From contig JAFWDU010000005.1 in NCBI GenBank assembly GCA_017516005.1, positions 1-64,000 on the forward strand: a stretch of DNA of 64,000 bases, in the 5' to 3' direction. Origin of the DNA: Oscillospiraceae bacterium. Its GTDB lineage: Bacteria > Bacillota > Clostridia > Oscillospirales > Oscillospiraceae. Shown here in pieces: positions 18,133 to 27,262 of this stretch (position 1 is the stretch's first letter; every line of letters starts with the position of its first letter). Under the pieces are notes generated by a model, which did no database searches, was not told where the DNA came from, and saw only the letters and a program-made list of their open reading frames with translations. The translations under genes and the position numbers were made by a program.

Positions 18133-19062
18133 TTATTTCAGGCCGGCTGCTGCAGCAACTTCCGCTGCAAAATCGTCAGCCTTCTTCTCAATGCCTTCGC
18201 CTTTTTCAAAGCGGACATACTTGACAACCTTGATGGATCCGCCCAGCTGCTTGGCAACTTCCGCCACGTGCTTCTCAACGGAAACCTTGTTCTCCTTGAC
18301 AAAAGCCTGCTGCATGAGGCAGTTCTCCTCATAATACTTGCCGATGCGGCCTTCCACCATCTTCTCAACGATTGCGTCGGGCTTCGGCTTGGCAGCCTTG
18401 GAGTTCTCCTCGCGGGCCAGTGCCAGCTGAATCTCACGCTCTTTTGCCAGCGTTGCGGGATCCACGCTGCTCTTGTCCAGGAAGGCGGGGTTCATGGCAG
18501 CGATCTGCATGCAAAGATCCTTGCCCAGTTCAACAACATCATCCGCTGCGATGCCTTCGATTTCCAGATTGACCAGAACGCCGATACGGCCGCCCATGTG
18601 GATGTAGGGAACGCTGACGCCGGTGTCAAAACGAGCAAAGCGGCGAATTTGCAGATTCTCACCGATCACGAGAACCTTCTCGGGGATCATGGCTTCGATG
18701 GTCTTGTCGGAACCGGGATAGATGCAGGCCTTCAGTGCATCCAGATCAGCGGGGTTGTTCTCCAGAACCGCCTCAGCAACATCGCCGAGGAAATCCTTGA
18801 ACTTGTCGGAGTTGGCAGCGAAGTCGGTCTCGCAGTTGATCTCAACGATCGCGCCGATGCCGTCCTTGACAACTGCCTTGACAGCACCCTCAGCGGCAAT
18901 GCGGCCTGCCTTCTTGGCGGCTGCTGCCAGGCCCTTTTCACGGAGCCACTCAATTGCCTTGTCCATATCGCCGTCGGAAGCAGTCAGAGCCTTCTTGCAA
19001 TCCATCATGCCGACGTTGGTCATTTCGCGCAGCTTCTGCACGTCTTTTGCGGTAAATGCCAT
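18133..19062 (-). CDS. tsf: translation elongation factor Ts
   Basis: Nucleotide exchange factor for EF-Tu. The 309-residue protein has an N-terminal UBA-like domain with TNVGMMDCKKAL (about residues 14-25), the core with 'EINCETDFAANSDKFK', and a C-terminal dimerisation part. Start ATG at 19062 has GGAGGTCATC at ideal distance; the ATG at 19077 would add five residues before it. Second gene after rpsB, with a hairpin between them. Confidence 0.97.
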   Translation of the reverse strand: MAFTAKDVQKLREMTNVGMMDCKKALTASDGDMDKAIEWLREKGLAAAAKKAGRIAAEGAVKAVVKDGIGAIVEINCETDFAANSDKFKDFLGDVAEAVLENNPADLDALKACIYPGSDKTIEAMIPEKVLVIGENLQIRRFARFDTGVSVPYIHMGGRIGVLVNLEIEGIAADDVVELGKDLCMQIAAMNPAFLDKSSVDPATLAKEREIQLALAREENSKAAKPKPDAIVEKMVEGRIGKYYEENCLMQQAFVKENKVSVEKHVAEVAKQLGGSIKVVKYVRFEKGEGIEKKADDFAAEVAAAAGLK

Positions 19063-19097
19063 AGTGATGACCTCCAAAAATCATTCTATTCCTTTGG

Positions 19098-19127
19098 AAA
19101 TGCCCGCGCCCGAAGGTGCGGGCATTT
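19098..19127 (-). terminator. rpsB-tsf intergenic hairpin
   Basis: Perfect 10-bp arms 19098-19107 and 19118-19127 in the 79-bp gap between rpsB and tsf, with a weak T run. Likely a partial terminator or processing site that sets the rpsB:tsf ratio (inference). Confidence 0.55.
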
Positions 19128-19141
19128 TAGTTGTTTGTAAC

Positions 19142-19897
19142 TTATTCTGCTGCTTCTTCTGCGGCTGCTTCAGCCTCGACCGCTTCGACTGCCTCTGCGG
19201 GCGCTGCGTTCTCCTCACCCTGTCTGCCCTCGGTCACGGCATTGGCCATGGTGGCGGCAATCAGGCGGATGGCGCGGATGGCGTCGTCATTGCCGGGAAT
19301 GACATAGTCGATCTCATCGGGATCGCAGTTGGTGTCAACGATAGCTACAACGGGAATATGCAGCTTTCTTGCTTCCGCGATTGCATTGCGCTCCTTGCGG
19401 GGGTCAACCACGAACAGAGCACCGGGCAGTCTGGTCATGTTCTTCACGCCGCCCAGGTACTTCTCAAGCTTGGCAATTTCGCCCTGATGCTTGATGACTT
19501 CCTTCTTGGGGAGCATGGCAAAGGTTCCGTCCTCTTCCATTCTCCGCAGCTGAGCAAGACGCTCCACGCGGGTGCGCATGGTCTTGAAGTTGGTCAGCAT
19601 GCCGCCGAGCCAGCGGGCATTGACATAGAACATGCTAACGCGCTCAGCCTCTTCTTTGATGGCATCCTGTGCCTGCTTCTTGGTGCCGACGAAAAGGACG
19701 CTTTCGCCGTTTGCAGCCAGCTCGCGGACAAAGCTGTAAGCCTCATCCAGCTTCTTGACCGTCTTGGCCAGGTCGATGATGTAGATGCCGTTACGCTCCG
19801 TGTAGATGTACGGAGCCATCTTGGGGTTCCAGCGCCGGGTCTGATGGCCGAAGTGAACACCAGCCTCCAGCAACTGCTTCATGGAAACAACGCTCAT
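19142..19897 (-). CDS. rpsB: 30S ribosomal protein S2
   Basis: The 251-residue protein starts [27 protein letters not shown] and carries the family signature '[20 protein letters not shown]' and '[23 protein letters not shown]'. The acidic Ala/Glu-rich C-terminal tail of about 40 residues is common in this group. ATG at 19897 follows AAAGGAGAA; the open frame upstream to 19951 is leader. Its leader is about 125 nt long and contains small hairpins. Confidence 0.97.
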   Translation of the reverse strand: MSVVSMKQLLEAGVHFGHQTRRWNPKMAPYIYTERNGIYIIDLAKTVKKLDEAYSFVRELAANGESVLFVGTKKQAQDAIKEEAERVSMFYVNARWLGGMLTNFKTMRTRVERLAQLRRMEEDGTFAMLPKKEVIKHQGEIAKLEKYLGGVKNMTRLPGALFVVDPRKERNAIAEARKLHIPVVAIVDTNCDPDEIDYVIPGNDDAIRAIRLIAATMANAVTEGRQGEENAAPAEAVEAVEAEAAAEEAAE

Positions 19898-20027
19898 TTG
19901 GAAATTCTCCTTTCGTTTTTTACCGCCACCCTCGTCATTCTCCGGAACCACTCAGAAAGCTGAGCAACGGATTCCGAAGTCCGCAGGTGTGTGTGGTCTG
20001 CGCTGCCTTTCCGCGCAACGCCTAAGC

Positions 20028-20057
20028 ATTATACTATAATACATACGATGTTTGCAA
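20028..20057 (-). promoter_or_regulatory. rpsB-tsf promoter
   Basis: Minus-strand TTGCAA (20052-20057) and TATAAT (20028-20033), 18-bp spacing. The transcript would start near 20021, leaving a leader of about 125 nt before rpsB. Confidence 0.7.
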
Positions 20058-20059
20058 GT

Positions 20060-21015
20060 ACTTTTTTCAAAACAAAAACAGTTTATTTTTGGCAGTTTTC
20101 CCCTGTCCTTCAGAAGATAGCGGGAGCTTTTCAGTACGGTGGCAGCCCGGCCGGACCGCGTGCAGTCTGACTGCATAAGTTCCGTTTCTCTTCTGAAAAT
20201 GGAGAAGAACAATCCCCGCTACAGGCAACGTAACATGCCTCATTCTCGATTATCCGTCCGATTATGCATTGTGAATGAATATGGTTATATCCCTATCGAT
20301 TCCATTCCCGATTTTTCAAAAATGGCTTATCTGCTCAAGTTTTGCACAGTTTCCACAGACTTGTGCACAGGTATTTTGCAGATTTCACAGCTGTGTAATC
20401 CTGCATAACGAGGTAACATAACCATAATTCCGCTTTGATCCCTCATATTGCGCATACCCCTTTCCTCGGGATTTTCTTTTCAAGAACACGATCCTTGCTA
20501 CGCAGCGCTTCTGACGCAAAAACCCCAGCTTTTTCCTCTCTTTTCTGTTATGCCGGTCTTCTTCCCCAGGCAGGGAAGCCGTTCGGATTCTGCAGCGGCT
20601 GCTGCAGACTGATTATTTATTCATTCCCGATGCATCTGCCGCAAAATCCGGGCTTGCATCCGCACAGTCCAGGCATGACGGCATGTGGGAACGCCCGTCG
20701 GAAAGCTGTACACATCTGTTCTCTGCCTGGAGCCCGGCATCGACAGCGATCATTATTGTATCTCAATTAATAACTCAGCTAATCAGCCCTGTGCGTCTCT
20801 GCAGAAGCTGTCGCTCTTCGGCCCGTGCAGTTCTCCAGTCTCTGACTCCGGTTTTTATCAATCAGGCTTATGCGAACGATATGGATGGTTTATTCCCCTG
20901 TAAATCCTGGTTGCAGGCCAAAACTTGCCCCTGCCGTTCCGCGGTTTCCGGATTTTGTCAGTTCAAACGGACGCATTCCGGCAGACGCAAGAAAAAACAA
21001 TAATAAACCGCAAAA
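20060..21015. other. gene-free region of about 0.95 kb between rpsB and rpsT promoters
   Basis: No ORF here has an SD, family resemblance or consistent codon use on either strand. A cluster of three 9-mers ending in CACA (20340-20348, 20349-20357, 20361-20369) resembles weak DnaA boxes. A 20-bp inverted repeat of the form TCTGCAGC...GCTGCAGA lies at about 20589-20608. I could not recognise RNase P, SRP, 6S or tmRNA motifs. Confidence 0.5.
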
Positions 21016-21020
21016 AAAGC

Positions 21021-21049
21021 TTGATTTTCATTTTGTGACTCGCTATAAT
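21021..21049 (+). promoter_or_regulatory. rpsT promoter
   Basis: TTGATT (21021-21026) and TATAAT (21044-21049) with 17-bp spacing, 70 bp before the rpsT start. Confidence 0.7.
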
Positions 21050-21118
21050 ACATTCCTGCGTGGACAGAATTATTTCTGAGACATCAGATTTGCATTAGCG
21101 TTTGGAGGAGGTGGAATC

Positions 21119-21382
21119 GTGCCCAACATTAAATCTGCGAAGAAGAGAGTTCTGGTTTCTAAGGCCAACGCCGAGCGCAACAAGATGTACAAGTCCGAAC
21201 TGAAGACTGTCATCAAGAAGTTCACTGCTGCCTACGAATCCGGCAATCAGGAAGAGGCTAAGAACGCTGCTCAGGTTGCTGTTAAGACCATCGACCAGGC
21301 TGTGAATAAGGGGATTCTGCATAAGAATACCGCTGCCCGCAAGAAGAGCAGCATCGCCCTGAAGATGAACAAATTGGCGTAA
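21119..21382 (+). CDS. rpsT: 30S ribosomal protein S20
   Basis: The 87-residue basic protein begins MPNIKSAKKRVLVSKANAERN and ends 'LHKNTAARKKSSIALKMNKLA', standard for bS20. It starts with GTG, with GGAGGAGGTGG at 5 nt upstream. Own promoter and terminator; monocistronic. Confidence 0.97.
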   Translation: MPNIKSAKKRVLVSKANAERNKMYKSELKTVIKKFTAAYESGNQEEAKNAAQVAVKTIDQAVNKGILHKNTAARKKSSIALKMNKLA

Positions 21383-21389
21383 GAAAACC

Positions 21390-21418
21390 AAGCTCCCTTT
21401 CCCAAAGGGAGCTTTTTC
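21390..21418 (+). terminator. rpsT terminator
   Basis: Perfect 11-bp arms 21390-21400 and 21404-21414 with a 3-nt loop, followed by TTTCCT. Confidence 0.8.
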
Positions 21419-21447
21419 CTGTCCAAAACACGGAAAAGGAGAGTATT

Positions 21448-22620
21448 ATGGACTACGCAAGTGAATCGCTGAAACTGCATTACCAGTGGCACGGAAAACT
21501 GGAAACCGTTCCAAAAATGAGTGTAAAAAGCAAAGAGGATCTTTCTCTTGCCTATACCCCCGGCGTGGCTCAGCCCTGCCTTGAGATCCAGAAGGATCCA
21601 GATCTGAGTTATTCCCTGACTGGACGCGGCAATACTGTTGCTGTCATTACGGACGGCACCGCTGTTCTGGGTCTCGGCGACATCGGTCCGGAAGCCGGCA
21701 TGCCTGTTATGGAGGGCAAGTGCGTCCTCTTTAAATCCTTCGGCGGCGTGGATGCGGTTCCCCTGTGCATCCGCACAAAGGATGTGGACGAGTTTGTCAA
21801 CACGGTTGCGCTTCTCGCCGGATCCTTCGGCGGCATCAATCTGGAAGACATCTCCGCTCCGCGCTGCTTCGAGATTGAGCGCAAGCTGAAGGAGCGTGTC
21901 GACATTCCCGTGTTCCACGACGATCAGCACGGCACCGCCATTGTGGTTCTCGCCGCACTCAAAAACGCGCTTCGCCTGACCGGCAGAAAGCTGGAGGATC
22001 TCCGGATCGTAACCAGCGGCGCTGGTGCCGCCGGCACTGCCATTGTCCGGCTGCTCCTCTCCGCAGGTGTGAAAGACATTATTGCATGCGGACGCCGCGG
22101 TGCCCTCTGTGAGGGAGACGTGAAGCTCAATCCCGCGCAGGCGGCACTGGCTGCCATTACAAACCGCAGCCGCCGTACCGGTTCCCTTGCGGACGTCATT
22201 GCAGGTGCGGATGTTTTCATCGGCGTATCCGCACCCGGCCTTGTCACGGAAGAAATGGTTCGTTCCATGGCAAAGGATCCCATTCTCTTCCCCATGGCAA
22301 ACCCGGTTCCCGAGATCATGCCCGAGGCAGCGCTTGCTGCAGGCGCCTGTGTTGTGGGTACCGGCCGCAGTGACTATCCCAATCAGATTAACAATGTTCT
22401 TGCATTCCCCGGCATCTTCCGTGGTGCATTTGATGTGCGTGCCAGCGACATCAACGACGCGATGAAAGTGGCCGCAGCCAATGCGCTGTCCGCATTGGTT
22501 TCCGACGAGGATCTCAATGCCAACTATATTCTTCCTGAGGCCTTTGATCCCCGGGTTCGCCCGGCGGTTGCCTCTGCTGTTGCGAAGGCTGCCCGCGAGA
22601 GCGGTGTCGCCCGCATCTGA
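21448..22620 (+). CDS. NAD(P)-dependent malic enzyme
   Basis: Oxidatively decarboxylates malate to pyruvate. The 390-residue length is that of the small bacterial form. The N-terminal malic domain has '[11 protein letters not shown]', '[26 protein letters not shown]' and '[12 protein letters not shown]'. The NAD-binding domain has the Rossmann motif SGAGAAGTA near residue 190, and 'MANPVPEI'. RBS AAAGGAG. It follows the rpsT terminator and has no clear promoter of its own; recG starts 3 bp after its stop. Confidence 0.94.
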   Translation: MDYASESLKLHYQWHGKLETVPKMSVKSKEDLSLAYTPGVAQPCLEIQKDPDLSYSLTGRGNTVAVITDGTAVLGLGDIGPEAGMPVMEGKCVLFKSFGGVDAVPLCIRTKDVDEFVNTVALLAGSFGGINLEDISAPRCFEIERKLKERVDIPVFHDDQHGTAIVVLAALKNALRLTGRKLEDLRIVTSGAGAAGTAIVRLLLSAGVKDIIACGRRGALCEGDVKLNPAQAALAAITNRSRRTGSLADVIAGADVFIGVSAPGLVTEEMVRSMAKDPILFPMANPVPEIMPEAALAAGACVVGTGRSDYPNQINNVLAFPGIFRGAFDVRASDINDAMKVAAANALSALVSDEDLNANYILPEAFDPRVRPAVASAVAKAARESGVARI

Positions 22621-22622
22621 GC

Positions 22623-24652
22623 ATGACCGCGCTGCAAAATCCGGTCAGTTCGCTGAAGGGCGTGGGCAAAACCCGCTCGGCCCAACTGGCCCAGCTGGGA
22701 ATTGAAAGCGTTTACGATCTCATCGCCTATTTCCCGAGGCGATATGAAGACCGCAGCCAGGTGATCCCCATCGGCAGCCTGGAGCTCGACGTTCCATCCT
22801 GTATCTGTGCCGTCGTGGTTTCCGAGCCCCGCAACAGTTACTTCGGCGGCCGAAGCATCACCCGGATCCGGGTGGCGGATGACACCGGCCAGCTGAACAT
22901 CAGCTATTTCAATCAGTCCTATCTTGCGGACTCTCTGACCTACGGGGAACGCTATTATTTCTTCGGTACGCTTCCCGGAGACTCCCCTTACCGCCAGATG
23001 ACAAATCCGGTAACGGAGCGGGCGGACACGCCCCCTGTCAACACGCGCCGGATTGTCCCGGTCTATCGTCTGACTTCAGGTCTTTCCAACAAGGTTCTGA
23101 GCAAGCTGATTCTGAATGTCCTGGACACGTATCTGGATCTGGTTCCGGAAATTCTTCCGGAACAAGTTCTGTCTGCGGAGCATTTGTGCGGTGTTCGGGA
23201 GGCATACCGGAATATCCATGATCCAATGGACGCGGAAGCGCTGGAACTAGCCCGGAAACGGCTTGTATTTGAAGAGTTCTATATCTTCGCCGCCGGGCTG
23301 AAGGCACTGCGCGACCGGCGCGTCACCCGCAGCCGCCAACCGTTTTCAAAACTGGAACTGCAGCCTCTCCTCTCCTCGCTTCCCTTCTCACCCACCGGCG
23401 CCCAGATGCGCGCCATGGAAGAGATCCGGCAGGACCTCGCCTCCGGCACGCCCATGAACCGCTTCTGCAGGGTGATGTCGGCAGCGGAAAAACCATTGTG
23501 GCAGCTGCTTCCGCCTACCTTGCATCAATCAATGGGGAGCAGAGCGCCTTCATGGCTCCGACAGAAATCCTGGCGGAGCAGCATCTTCGCTCCCTGTCTC
23601 CCCTCTTGGAACCTCTTGGTGTTCGCTGTGCACTCCTGACCGGCTCCATGAAGGAATCCGAAAAAAAACATATCCGGGAAGCACTGGCTTCTGGTGATAT
23701 CTCCCTGGTAATCGGCACCCACGCCCTGATTTCTGAGCGTACGGTCTTCTCCCGGCTCGGCCTGGTCATTGCAGACGAGCAGCACCGTTTCGGTGTGGAG
23801 CAGCGCGGTGCTCTGGGAGAGAAGGGCGATGCCCCGCACATGCTGTTCATGTCGGCAACTCCCATTCCCCGTACCATGAGTATGCTGCTCTACGGGGATC
23901 TGAACGTCTCCGTTCTGGACGAGCTGCCTCCCGGGCGGCAGAAGATCGAGACCTATCTGGTAAACGAGCAGATGCGCAGCCGCATCAACAACTTCATCCG
24001 CCGGCAGGTCGACGAAGGCCATCAGGTCTACATCGTCTGTCCTGCCATTGAAGAGGGTGAGGACGAATCCCTGAAATCCGCGGAGCTCTGGGCGGAAACT
24101 CTGCAGCGCAGCGTCTTCCCCGACCGCCGGGTCGCGCTTCTCCACGGGCGGATGAAGGGACAGGAAAAGGAAGCGGTCATGCGTTCCTTTGCAGACGGCG
24201 AGACAGATATCCTTGTGGCCACCACCGTCATCGAAGTGGGCGTGGATGTACCCAATGCCACTCTGATGGTTATCGAGAACGCGGAGCGATTCGGCCTGAG
24301 CCAGCTGCATCAGCTGCGCGGCCGGGTCGGGCGCGGCAGCGCGGAGAGTTACTGCGTGCTCTTCTCTGAAAACAAGAACCCGGATACCCAGGCGCGGCTG
24401 AAGGCGCTGTGCGCCACCAACGACGGCTTCGCCATTGCCGAGCAGGACCTTATGCTCCGCGGCCCCGGCGATTTCTTCGGATCCCAGCAGCACGGCCTGC
24501 CCGCCTTCAAGGTCGCGAATCTGTCCCTGGACGTACAGACCCTGCAGCGTGCGAAGGCCGCAGCAGAGCGCGCGGATCTGTCAGATCCGGCCAGTCCCCT
24601 GGCCCAGCGGATCGACATGCTCTTCTCTCACGGCACGCCCGTTCTGAACTGA
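22623..24652 (+). pseudogene. recG: ATP-dependent DNA helicase RecG, interrupted by a one-base frameshift
   Basis: RecG remodels stalled replication forks and Holliday junctions. The first frame (22623 on) encodes the wedge/OB domain, starting 'NPVSSLKGVGKTRSAQLAQLGI'. It reads correctly through 'FSPTGAQMRAMEEIRQDLASGTPMNR', then goes out of frame at about 23460-23464, running on to 23639. From there the second frame continues GDVGSGKT (Walker A), DEQHRFGVEQR (DExH), MSATPIPRT and a complete C-terminus to 24652. Restoring one base gives about 676 residues, normal RecG size. Either a real inactivating deletion or a sequence error; no other lesion is seen. Confidence 0.9.
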
Positions 24653-24769
24653 ATCACAACCGGCGGCAAACCAGCGATTTGTGACAGCCCCATAAGGGTC
24701 CGTACCTGCCGACCTCCAAGGGGCACGAATCAAGACATCGCACTTCCCGCTATATTTGCCCAATACAAA
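24653..24769 (+). ncRNA. candidate structured RNA downstream of recG
   Basis: The segment folds on paper as a nested irregular hairpin: GGCAAA with TTTGCC (near 24665 and 24755), GCGA with TCGC, TTTGTG with CACGAA (with a wobble), and GCCCC with GGGGC around an apical part. It is followed immediately by a strong terminator at 24770-24832. The general shape (long imperfect rod, then terminator) recalls 6S-like RNAs, but I recognise no family. It could also be just a recG 3' UTR. Confidence 0.3.
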
Positions 24770-24832
24770 GCCTTCCCGCTTTTGAGCTGATGTCTTTGCA
24801 AGCCATCAGCTCAAAAGCGGAAAGGCATTTTT
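24770..24832 (+). terminator. strong terminator after recG
   Basis: Arms of 23 bp (24770-24792 and 24804-24826) with one unpaired position, an 11-nt loop and a following T run. The 24833-25038 stretch after it holds nothing recognised beyond a small AAAGCC/GGCTTT hairpin near 24890. Confidence 0.85.
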
Positions 24833-25038
24833 CTACAGATTTCATGCAAACAGAGTCACCTGCCAAACCCTTTTCCGGGAAAGCCGGCGGCTTTGCACTG
24901 GTCAGCAAAAGCCATACCCTCCCTGCCCGATTTCAGCTTGCCGCCGCAGCTCTTTTTTGACGGTCACTTCTGATTTCACCGGCATATTCAGGGAAACCGA
25001 AATTCCATCCGGTAACGGCGAAATAGCAAAGATTGTTC

Positions 25039-25067
25039 TTGTCTCCGCAGGGGAAATGTTGTAAAAT
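25039..25067 (+). promoter_or_regulatory. gpmI promoter
   Basis: TTGTCT (25039-25044) and TAAAAT (25062-25067) with 17-bp spacing, 77 bp before the gpmI start. Confidence 0.6.
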
Positions 25068-25143
25068 GGGTGCGATTTAGAAGGACACTTGCTGCATCAT
25101 TGAGGCTGTGGCAGCTGCCGCGTTAATTGTAGGAGGAAATAAA

Positions 25144-26715
25144 ATGAAAAAACCTGTGGTACTTGTGATTATGGATGGCGTGGGTCTCGGCGACCACGGT
25201 TCCGGCGACGCTGTATTCAATGCGAACACCCCCAATCTGGACGCTCTTCTGGCAACCTGCCCCCATACCTACATCAAAGCACACGGCACCGCCGTGGGTC
25301 TGCCCTCTGACGAGGATATGGGCAACTCCGAAGTTGGCCACAACGCACTTGGCTGCGGCCAGGTCTATTCCCAGGGTGCAAAGCTTGTTGGCGAGAGCAT
25401 CGAAAACGGCTCTCTGTTCCAGTCTAAGGCCTGGCAGGATCTCTCCGGAAACTGCAGGGAAAACGGAAAGACGTTCCATTTCCTCGGCCTGCTCTCCGAT
25501 GGAAATGTGCATTCCAACATCTCCCACCTGATTGCGCTTCTCCGTCAGGCGAAGAAGGAAGACATCCGCCGGGTCCGCGTACACGCGCTTCTCGACGGCC
25601 GTGACGTGCCCGCCACTTCTGCGCTTGAGTATGTGGATCAGCTGGAAGCGGTTCTTCACGAACTCAGCGATGCGGATCATGACTACCGCATTGCTTCCGG
25701 CGGCGGCCGCATGAAGATTACCATGGACCGTTACGAAGCCAACTGGAGTATGGTGGAAGCAGGCTGGAAAACCCATGTGCTCGGCGAAGGCCGCATGTTT
25801 GCCAGCGCGCGTGAGGCCATTGAAACCTACCGCAGCGAGATCGACGGCGTGATCGATCAGGATCTGCCCGCATTCGTTATTGCAGAAAACGGAAAACCCG
25901 TCGGTACCATTGCCAACGGCGACAGCGTGGTGCTCTACAACTTCCGCGGCGACCGGGCACAGGAAATCTCCCTTGCCTTCGACCGCAAGGATTTCGACAA
26001 GTTTGACCGCGGCCCCGGCTATGAAGGTGTTCTCTTTGCCGGCATGCTGGAATACGACGGCGACCTGCATATTCCTTCCCGCTATCTGGTTGAGCCTCCT
26101 GTCATCCGCAACACTCTGACTGAGGTGCTCTGCAAGGCCGGCATTCACGAGTATGCCATCTCCGAGACTCAGAAGTACGGCCACGTCACCTATTTCTGGA
26201 ACGGAAACCGTTCCGGCAAGGTGGACGAGAGCCTGGAAGTCTACGAGGAGATCCCCTCTGATATTATCTCCTTCGACCAGAAGCCGCAGATGAAGGCTGT
26301 GGAAATCTCCGACCGCATGGTGGAGATGATGGCAAGCGGCAAATTCCAGTTCCTGCGCTGCAACTTCCCCAACGGTGACATGGTCGGACATACCGGCGTC
26401 TATGATGCAGTCGTTACCGCCATGGAATATGTGGATGCCGGTGTCGGCAAAATCAAAGAAGCCGCCGATAAATACGGCTACACGCTTCTGGTTACCGCAG
26501 ACCACGGCAATGCAGATCAGATGACGGAGACCAAGAAGGGCAAAACCAGTGTCCGTACCGCCCACTCTCTGAATCCGGTTCCCTTTATCATCTATGACAA
26601 GGACTGCGAATATCCCATCAAGGACGGCAGCTACGGCCTTGCCAATGTGGCTCCCACCATTGTGAAGCTTCTCGGCCTGGAGGCCCCTGACTGCTGGGAG
26701 CAGAGCATGATCTGA
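25144..26715 (+). CDS. gpmI: 2,3-bisphosphoglycerate-independent phosphoglycerate mutase
   Basis: Glycolytic interconversion of 3- and 2-phosphoglycerate, dependent on manganese. The 523-residue protein opens KPVVLVIMDGVGLGD. The phosphorylated serine lies in 'DMGNSEVGHNALGCGQ'. Later motifs HALLDGRDVPATSAL, 'NFRGDRAQEIS', 'PNGDMVGHTG' and 'TADHGNADQM' carry the metal ligands of the alkaline-phosphatase fold. ATG at 25144 follows TAGGAGGAAATAAA; the upstream in-frame start at 25108 is not needed. Only a weak hairpin with a T run follows, near 26748. Confidence 0.97.
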   Translation: MKKPVVLVIMDGVGLGDHGSGDAVFNANTPNLDALLATCPHTYIKAHGTAVGLPSDEDMGNSEVGHNALGCGQVYSQGAKLVGESIENGSLFQSKAWQDLSGNCRENGKTFHFLGLLSDGNVHSNISHLIALLRQAKKEDIRRVRVHALLDGRDVPATSALEYVDQLEAVLHELSDADHDYRIASGGGRMKITMDRYEANWSMVEAGWKTHVLGEGRMFASAREAIETYRSEIDGVIDQDLPAFVIAENGKPVGTIANGDSVVLYNFRGDRAQEISLAFDRKDFDKFDRGPGYEGVLFAGMLEYDGDLHIPSRYLVEPPVIRNTLTEVLCKAGIHEYAISETQKYGHVTYFWNGNRSGKVDESLEVYEEIPSDIISFDQKPQMKAVEISDRMVEMMASGKFQFLRCNFPNGDMVGHTGVYDAVVTAMEYVDAGVGKIKEAADKYGYTLLVTADHGNADQMTETKKGKTSVRTAHSLNPVPFIIYDKDCEYPIKDGSYGLANVAPTIVKLLGLEAPDCWEQSMI

Positions 26716-26801
26716 TCCCTGAATCTGGATTTTTCCTGATTCATTTGGGCAAAATGCCATTTTTTCCATAAAACTCGTGGAAAATGCTTCACATTTGTCC
26801 C

Positions 26802-26830
26802 TTGTTCTTTTGTAATATTTACGGTAGAAT
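26802..26830 (+). promoter_or_regulatory. yloU-yloV promoter
   Basis: TTGTTC (26802-26807) and TAGAAT (26825-26830) with 17-bp spacing. The -10 overlaps the left end of a 35-bp palindrome. Confidence 0.55.
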
Positions 26831-26860
26831 AGCGGTGTTCCAATGGAACACCGCTATTCT
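26826..26860 (+). promoter_or_regulatory. perfect 35-bp palindrome at the yloU promoter
   Basis: 17-bp arms at 26826-26842 and 26844-26860 pair perfectly around a single central A. The sequence starts inside the -10 box and ends 20 bp before the yloU ATG. It is followed by TTTTG, so it could also be the terminator of gpmI. A dual role or an operator is possible. Confidence 0.6.
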
Positions 26861-26879
26861 TTTGATGGAGGGGTTCTTT

Positions 26880-27236
26880 ATGATCTTTCAGAACACACAG
26901 GGCGGATCAATCAGCATCTCCGACAGTGTATTCAAGAATATCGCCGGAGTCGCGGCAACCAACTGCTTCGGCGTCAAAGGCATGGCAGTCCGTTCCATGA
27001 CAGACGGTCTGGTCCACCTCCTTCGCAAGGAGGCCATGGGCAAAGGTGTTCGCGTTGAGTTCCTGAATGAGAATACCATTTCCATTGATCTTCATATTAT
27101 TGTGGATCATGGCGTAAACATTCCCGCTGTGAGTGAAGCCATTATCAGCGAAGTCCGTTATGTTGTGGAAAGTTCTACGGGCGTTAGCGTACAGGCGGTA
27201 AATGTCTTCATTGATTCCGTTACGATGGACGACTGA
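26880..27236 (+). CDS. Asp23/Gls24 family envelope stress protein (YloU-like)
   Basis: The 118-residue protein is a single Asp23/Gls24 domain: 'GSISISDSVFKNIAGVAATNCFGVKGM' at the N-terminus and 'VVESSTGVSVQAVNVFIDSV' at the C-terminus. It is placed directly before the DAK2 gene, as in the yloU-yloV pair of Bacillus and most Firmicutes, where it is linked to envelope homeostasis and fatty-acid kinase function. ATG at 26880 follows GGAGGGG; the frame to 26784 covers the promoter and was not used. Confidence 0.93.
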   Translation: MIFQNTQGGSISISDSVFKNIAGVAATNCFGVKGMAVRSMTDGLVHLLRKEAMGKGVRVEFLNENTISIDLHIIVDHGVNIPAVSEAIISEVRYVVESSTGVSVQAVNVFIDSVTMDD

Positions 27237-27262
27237 CGATCCGGATATTGGAGGGATTTCCT

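Noticed and set aside
20435-21003. Frames in the rpsB-rpsT gap as possible genes
   Set aside because: No SD, no family resemblance, Cys/Pro/Ser-rich composition typical of non-coding sequence.
23498-23640. Programmed frameshifting in recG
   Set aside because: No slippery heptamer or following pseudoknot was seen at 23460-23464, and recG is not known to use recoding; deletion or sequencing error is simpler.
25123-26769. 548-residue minus-strand frame opposite gpmI
   Set aside because: gpmI has all catalytic motifs, an SD and a promoter; the opposite frame has none.
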